Assembly: GCF_008973665.1 (NCBI RefSeq)
Contig: NZ_WACP01000016.1
Coordinates: forward strand, 86,999 to 150,998
Source of the DNA: Paenibacillus tengchongensis
Lineage (GTDB): Bacteria > Bacillota > Bacilli > Paenibacillales > Paenibacillaceae
Direction of reading: 5' to 3'
DNA: 64,000 nucleotides
Shown here: positions 60,833 to 64,000 of the stretch, piece after piece
Numbering within the stretch: position 1 is the first letter of the stretch
Layout: each line of letters starts with the position of its first letter
The notes under the pieces: model-generated
What the model saw: the letters and a program-made list of their open reading frames with translations, nothing else
What the model was told of the DNA's origin: nothing
Database searches by the model: none
Translations under genes and position numbers: made by a program

Positions 60833-61375
60833 ATGAGCACATATGAGGCTGCAGCTTTGCCCATCCGGCAGGGAGCCAGGGTCGAGCTGAGGAAGCTGCA
60901 TGGAGACGAGGGCGAGAGGCTGACAGAGCTGCTCGCCCGCCCCGAGGTGGCACCGCATATTATGCTGCACCGCAAGGACGGGCCGCTGCGCAGCCAATTG
61001 GCGCTGCTGGTCTACCGCATGCTGCGGGGCTCCGACCCGCGTGCGCTGCATACGGGAATCTATCTGCGCGGCGGCCGGGAGCTGATTGGAACGGTGTCGC
61101 TGCAAAGCTGGAACCGGCTGGAGAGGACCGCCGTGCTGGGATATATGCTCGATCCGCTATGGTGGGGGCAGGGCCTTGCGACCGAAGCGGTCGGACTGCT
61201 GCTGGAATATGGGCTGCAGGAGCTGCGGCTGGTACGGGTGGAGGGACGCTGCCGCAGCGGCAACATCCGCTCGGAGCGGGTGATGCTCAAGAGCGGGCTG
61301 TCTCTCGAACGTATGCTGCCGATGCCGGGCGGCTCGGGCGATGTAATGAAAGTATTCACATTGTTACACAATTGA
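60833..61375 (+). CDS. GNAT-family N-acetyltransferase
   Basis: A 180-residue protein from ATG 60833 behind AGAGGAG; a longer frame start at 60755 overlaps the phosphoesterase gene. The fold pattern (GARVELRKLHGDEGERLTEL, then AVLGYMLDPLWWGQGLATEA, then VRVEGRCRSGNIRSERVMLK) is that of the RimJ/L branch with the acetyl-CoA loop in GQGLATEA. Substrate unknown. It is 35 bases after the phosphoesterase gene, in the same direction. Confidence 0.85.
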   Translation: MSTYEAAALPIRQGARVELRKLHGDEGERLTELLARPEVAPHIMLHRKDGPLRSQLALLVYRMLRGSDPRALHTGIYLRGGRELIGTVSLQSWNRLERTAVLGYMLDPLWWGQGLATEAVGLLLEYGLQELRLVRVEGRCRSGNIRSERVMLKSGLSLERMLPMPGGSGDVMKVFTLLHN

Positions 61376-61454
61376 AATAATGCCGTTATCAAACTCTAAC
61401 AGTGTCCGGTTAAACTAAATACATGACCCCCTTTTGAAAATATAACTGCTGCTG

Positions 61455-61482
61455 GGACCCGAGAAATCGGGTCCATTTTTTT
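61455..61482 (+). terminator. Terminator with GAAA tetraloop
   Basis: A perfect 8-bp stem GGACCCGA (61455-61462) with TCGGGTCC (61467-61474), loop GAAA, then TTTTTTT (61476-61482). Confidence 0.92.
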
Positions 61483-61607
61483 GTGCGGAAACTAAGGAGA
61501 TGCTCATAGAAGTAACAATTGATATTGAAAAATAGGATATCCGGCAGTATGATCTACACTGTCATATAAGGAATATAATTCCAAAAGAAGAATAGGTGGA
61601 TGATTCG

Positions 61608-62750
61608 GTGCAAAGGTCTATGCGTGCTTTATTTATCTGGGGTGTGACGGTAATCCTGCTTATAACATTTGCTTCTGGTACTGCAGGCGCTGCCCCTTCT
61701 TACCGTTATGTGATCAATGAGACGGAAGAGATCAGCGGCGGAATGCTGCTTGGCGGCACTCACTATATTCCACTGAAGGAAGCCTTCGAGAAGCTGGTCT
61801 ATGATGTGGAATGGTCGCAAAAGACCCGTACGGCGGTGATGTATACACCCGGGCGAACGATTCAAGTGAAGACGGAGACGGGACAAGTCCAAGTTGATGG
61901 CGTGGCGGCGGAACAATGCCGGATCCGGAAGAGGAACGGCATTAACATGATAGCCGCCAAGGACGTGGCCCGGCTCACCGGCTCGCGTCTGACCGTGGAG
62001 GGGACGACTATACATATAGAGGGCGGGCAGAGCTATATTTTCGGCAAAAAAGGCTCCCATGCGTTCTGGGTCGGCAACGGCGGCGAAGTTTACGGCAGAG
62101 GCACAACCGGCGCGCCTGTACGGCTTGGAGAGGTCAATGTGAAGCTTAATGAATGGCGGTATGCCAAAATCAACATTCAGCCCGTTACGCAGACCGGTTC
62201 GTTTGTGGTTACGGCGACATCGTTCTCGGGGGAACCGCTGATCCATAGCCAGACCGTGAAGGTGTTTATCCAGAACAACCGGATTTTGCACTCCGCCGTG
62301 TCCGGGGGGGATGAGGATCCACGGACGGCCAGACGGGACGGGCTCTGGGTTTTTGCCGAGGGCGGGAATATCCGGTATATTAATGATCATGGAGCTGTTG
62401 TTCAAAGCTACGACTTGGACAAATGGCTCGGCCCGGAGGAGTATAAGCTGGAAGGGTTCGCCGGTGAGCGCCTGCTCCTGGTCCGTGCAACAGCCACTCA
62501 GATATTATTCGTCGTTGATCCTGTAAAGAAACGCAGGCTGGTGTTGTATCAGCTTATTTTAGGTGCAGAGGAACAGACCTCGATTGAGCAAAATACGGAT
62601 CGCACAGACATGCACTACGGCGACAATCTGCATCTGCTCTCGGCCAGGGACGGCGTGCTGACGTTCTCGTATTTCAGTTATCTGCAAGGCGCTAAGGAGA
62701 GCCAAATACCGGTGCGGATCGCCGATCTGGAACAGGCTCTGGCCGATTAG
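61608..62750 (+). CDS. Secreted stalk-domain protein
   Basis: A 380-residue protein, best started at GTG 61608 with AGGTGG eight bases before; a GTG at 61596 is an alternative. The signal peptide (MRALFIWGVTVILLITFASG) is cleaved near GAAPS. Then comes a copper amine oxidase N-terminal-like (stalk) domain (about 25-130, with GGTHYIPLKEAFEKLVYDVE). The last part (about 140-380) is beta-rich and may be a partial propeller. No catalytic motif is seen. Probably a cell-surface protein. Confidence 0.72.
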   Translation: MQRSMRALFIWGVTVILLITFASGTAGAAPSYRYVINETEEISGGMLLGGTHYIPLKEAFEKLVYDVEWSQKTRTAVMYTPGRTIQVKTETGQVQVDGVAAEQCRIRKRNGINMIAAKDVARLTGSRLTVEGTTIHIEGGQSYIFGKKGSHAFWVGNGGEVYGRGTTGAPVRLGEVNVKLNEWRYAKINIQPVTQTGSFVVTATSFSGEPLIHSQTVKVFIQNNRILHSAVSGGDEDPRTARRDGLWVFAEGGNIRYINDHGAVVQSYDLDKWLGPEEYKLEGFAGERLLLVRATATQILFVVDPVKKRRLVLYQLILGAEEQTSIEQNTDRTDMHYGDNLHLLSARDGVLTFSYFSYLQGAKESQIPVRIADLEQALAD

Positions 62751-62779
62751 CCCGGATGAAACAGGAGGGAAACCTATTG

Positions 62780-63529
62780 ATGAATAATGAAGTGATCCAG
62801 ACGTTAATGAACCATCGTTCATACCGAAAATATGCCGCCCGCCCGGTTGAACCGGATAAGCTGCGGCTCATTGCCGAAGTGGCCCAGGCCGCCCCTTCCT
62901 GGGTGAACGGGCAGCAAATGACGATCATCGCTGTACGGCAGGAGGAACGCAAAGAGCGGCTGGCCGCTTTGAGCGGCAACCAGCGGCATGTGGCGGAGGC
63001 CCCGGTGTTTCTGGTGTTCTGCCTGGATTTCTACCGCACCAAGCTGGCTTGCGAACGGGAAGGGAAGCCGTACGAAGCGGCACGCGACGTGGATGCGCTG
63101 CTCGTCGGCACCGCCGATGCCGGCATTGCGATGGGCAATGCCATCGCCGCTGCAGAATCGCTGGGGCTCGGCATTATCCCGATCGGCGGAATACGCCGCA
63201 ATACGGGTGCCGTTATCGAGCTGCTGGAGCTGCCCGAATACGTCTTTCCGGTTGCCGGCTTGTGCATCGGCTATCCGGACGAGGAGCTGCCGAAGAAGCC
63301 GCGCCTGCCGCTTGAGGCGGTCTTTCACGAGGAGCGGTACAACCGGGATACGGAAGGGTATATTGAGCAATATAATGCCGCATTCCGCGAATACCTGCAG
63401 GCTGCGGGGCAGACGGAGCGGGACTGGAGTGCGGTCATTGCCCATTTCTATTCGCTGAATCCGCAATACGGCGATGCTGGCCGGACGCTCCCGCAGCAGG
63501 GCTTTACCTGCGATAATCTGGAGAAGTGA
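62780..63529 (+). CDS. NADPH-dependent nitroreductase/flavin reductase
   Basis: A 249-residue protein from ATG 62780 behind ACAGGAGGG. It has the nitroreductase family start (MNNEVIQTLMNHRSYRKYAA, with the FMN-phosphate-binding NHRSYR), APSWVNGQQMTIIAV and the GLGIIPIGGIRRN segment that binds FMN. The size and layout match the NfsA/FRP type (NfrA in B. subtilis). It reduces nitro compounds or flavins with NADPH. Confidence 0.92.
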   Translation: MNNEVIQTLMNHRSYRKYAARPVEPDKLRLIAEVAQAAPSWVNGQQMTIIAVRQEERKERLAALSGNQRHVAEAPVFLVFCLDFYRTKLACEREGKPYEAARDVDALLVGTADAGIAMGNAIAAAESLGLGIIPIGGIRRNTGAVIELLELPEYVFPVAGLCIGYPDEELPKKPRLPLEAVFHEERYNRDTEGYIEQYNAAFREYLQAAGQTERDWSAVIAHFYSLNPQYGDAGRTLPQQGFTCDNLEK

Positions 63530-63608
63530 ATTGAATTGAGTTACCGTTACGAAATGGAGCGAGGAATAGGCGCAGATTTCCGTCACTTGATATAAATGCA
63601 GGCCCAAA

Positions 63609-64000
63609 TGTATTCGAAAAATCGAATACAATATGCTGCAGCGCGTGTAACCGGCCCCAATGTATTCGAAAAATCGAATACAATGTGCTGCAGCGAGGGT
63701 AACCGGCCCAATTGTATTCGAAAAATCGAATACAATGTGCTGCGGCGCGTGTAACCGGCCCAATTGTATTCGAAAAATCGAATACAATATGCTGTAGCGT
63801 GTGTAACCGGCCCCAATGTATTCGAAAAATCGAATACAATGTGCTGCGGCGAGGGTAAATGGACCAATTGTATTCGAAAAATCGAATACAATGTGCTGCG
63901 GCGCGTGTAACCGGCCCAATTGTATTCGAAAAATCGAATACAATGTGCTGCGGCGCGTGTAACCGGCCCAATTGTATTCGAAAAATCGAATACAATGTGC
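63609..64000 (+). repeat. Exactly 52-base tandem array of a 22-base palindrome
   Basis: A 22-base dyad with 9-bp arms TGTATTCGA and TCGAATACA around AAAA starts at 63609, 63661, 63713, 63765, 63817, 63869, 63921 and 63973: eight units, each exactly 52 bases. The 30 bases between are also largely conserved (ATGTGCTGCGGCG..., GTGTAACCGGCCCAAT), with a few substitutions. It runs off the window end. Confidence 0.95.

Noticed and set aside
62819..63995. Minus-strand open frames of up to 374 residues over the 52-base array
   Set aside because: They arise because the repeat lacks stops in several frames and 52 is not a multiple of three; they run antisense to the clear nitroreductase gene and have no ribosome binding site.
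63609..64000. CRISPR array
   Set aside because: The spacing is regular, but the sequence between the palindromes is almost the same in each unit, so there are no unique spacers. No cas gene is near.

Overview
The window looks like a piece of a Paenibacillus (Bacillales, Firmicutes) chromosome. The support is an sda/DnaA-box locus, dnaB-dnaI, a yumC-yumB-yuiB-hemQ block, a YheC/D-type spore-coat ATP-grasp protein, many carbohydrate ABC/AraC gene sets, stalk-domain (copper amine oxidase N-terminal-like) proteins, and strong Firmicute ribosome binding sites with frequent GTG/TTG starts. The assignment to genus is by overall gene style, not by a search.

Region 1 (1 to about 15.2 kb) is the late half of a siphovirus-type prophage, entered in the middle of the scaffold gene. 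In order it holds scaffold, major capsid, small head protein, adaptor, stopper, tail terminator, tail tube, tail chaperones G and G-T (joined by a textbook -1 slippery site), an HK97 gp10-like protein, tape measure, distal tail protein, an SGNH-hydrolase tip protein and a Tal-type protein that seems to start at an ATC codon. Then come a secreted cargo gene, two small unknowns, a frameshifted stalk-domain gene and a holin-like protein. No endolysin, integrase or repressor is visible here.

Region 2 (15.2 to 34.8 kb) is mostly core: small membrane protein, GNAT, a candidate structured RNA element, YheC/D-like ATP-grasp, the sporulation checkpoint peptide gene sda with a DnaA-box cluster, ferredoxin-NADP reductase facing NDH-2, hemQ, yuiB, dnaB-dnaI, trxA, uvrC with an unusual low-complexity insert, a CPBP protease, a GntR/ABC operon, and a Ktr-type potassium uptake pair.

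Region 3 (35 to 53.1 kb) is accessory metabolism. A rhamnogalacturonan acetylesterase, a membrane AraC regulator with a perfect cre site, and a YtcQ/LplA-type importer form a pectin-side-chain uptake unit. Lipoprotein genes follow, one of them a decayed duplicate. The most interesting unit is 45.9 to 52.1 kb: an SsuD-like flavin monooxygenase, a sugar-type ABC importer without its own ATPase, a radical SAM protein with a CX8CX2C cluster motif and a PPOX-fold flavin protein, facing a LysR regulator. It looks like an uncharacterised uptake-and-cleavage pathway, perhaps for a sulfonated or otherwise modified sugar.

Region 4 (53.1 to 64 kb) holds an sdhCAB operon with intergenic regions expanded by repeats, then a DUF3891 protein, a potassium channel, a Tat-exported metallophosphoesterase, a GNAT, a stalk-domain protein, a nitroreductase, and an exactly 52-bp-periodic palindromic array that runs off the window end.
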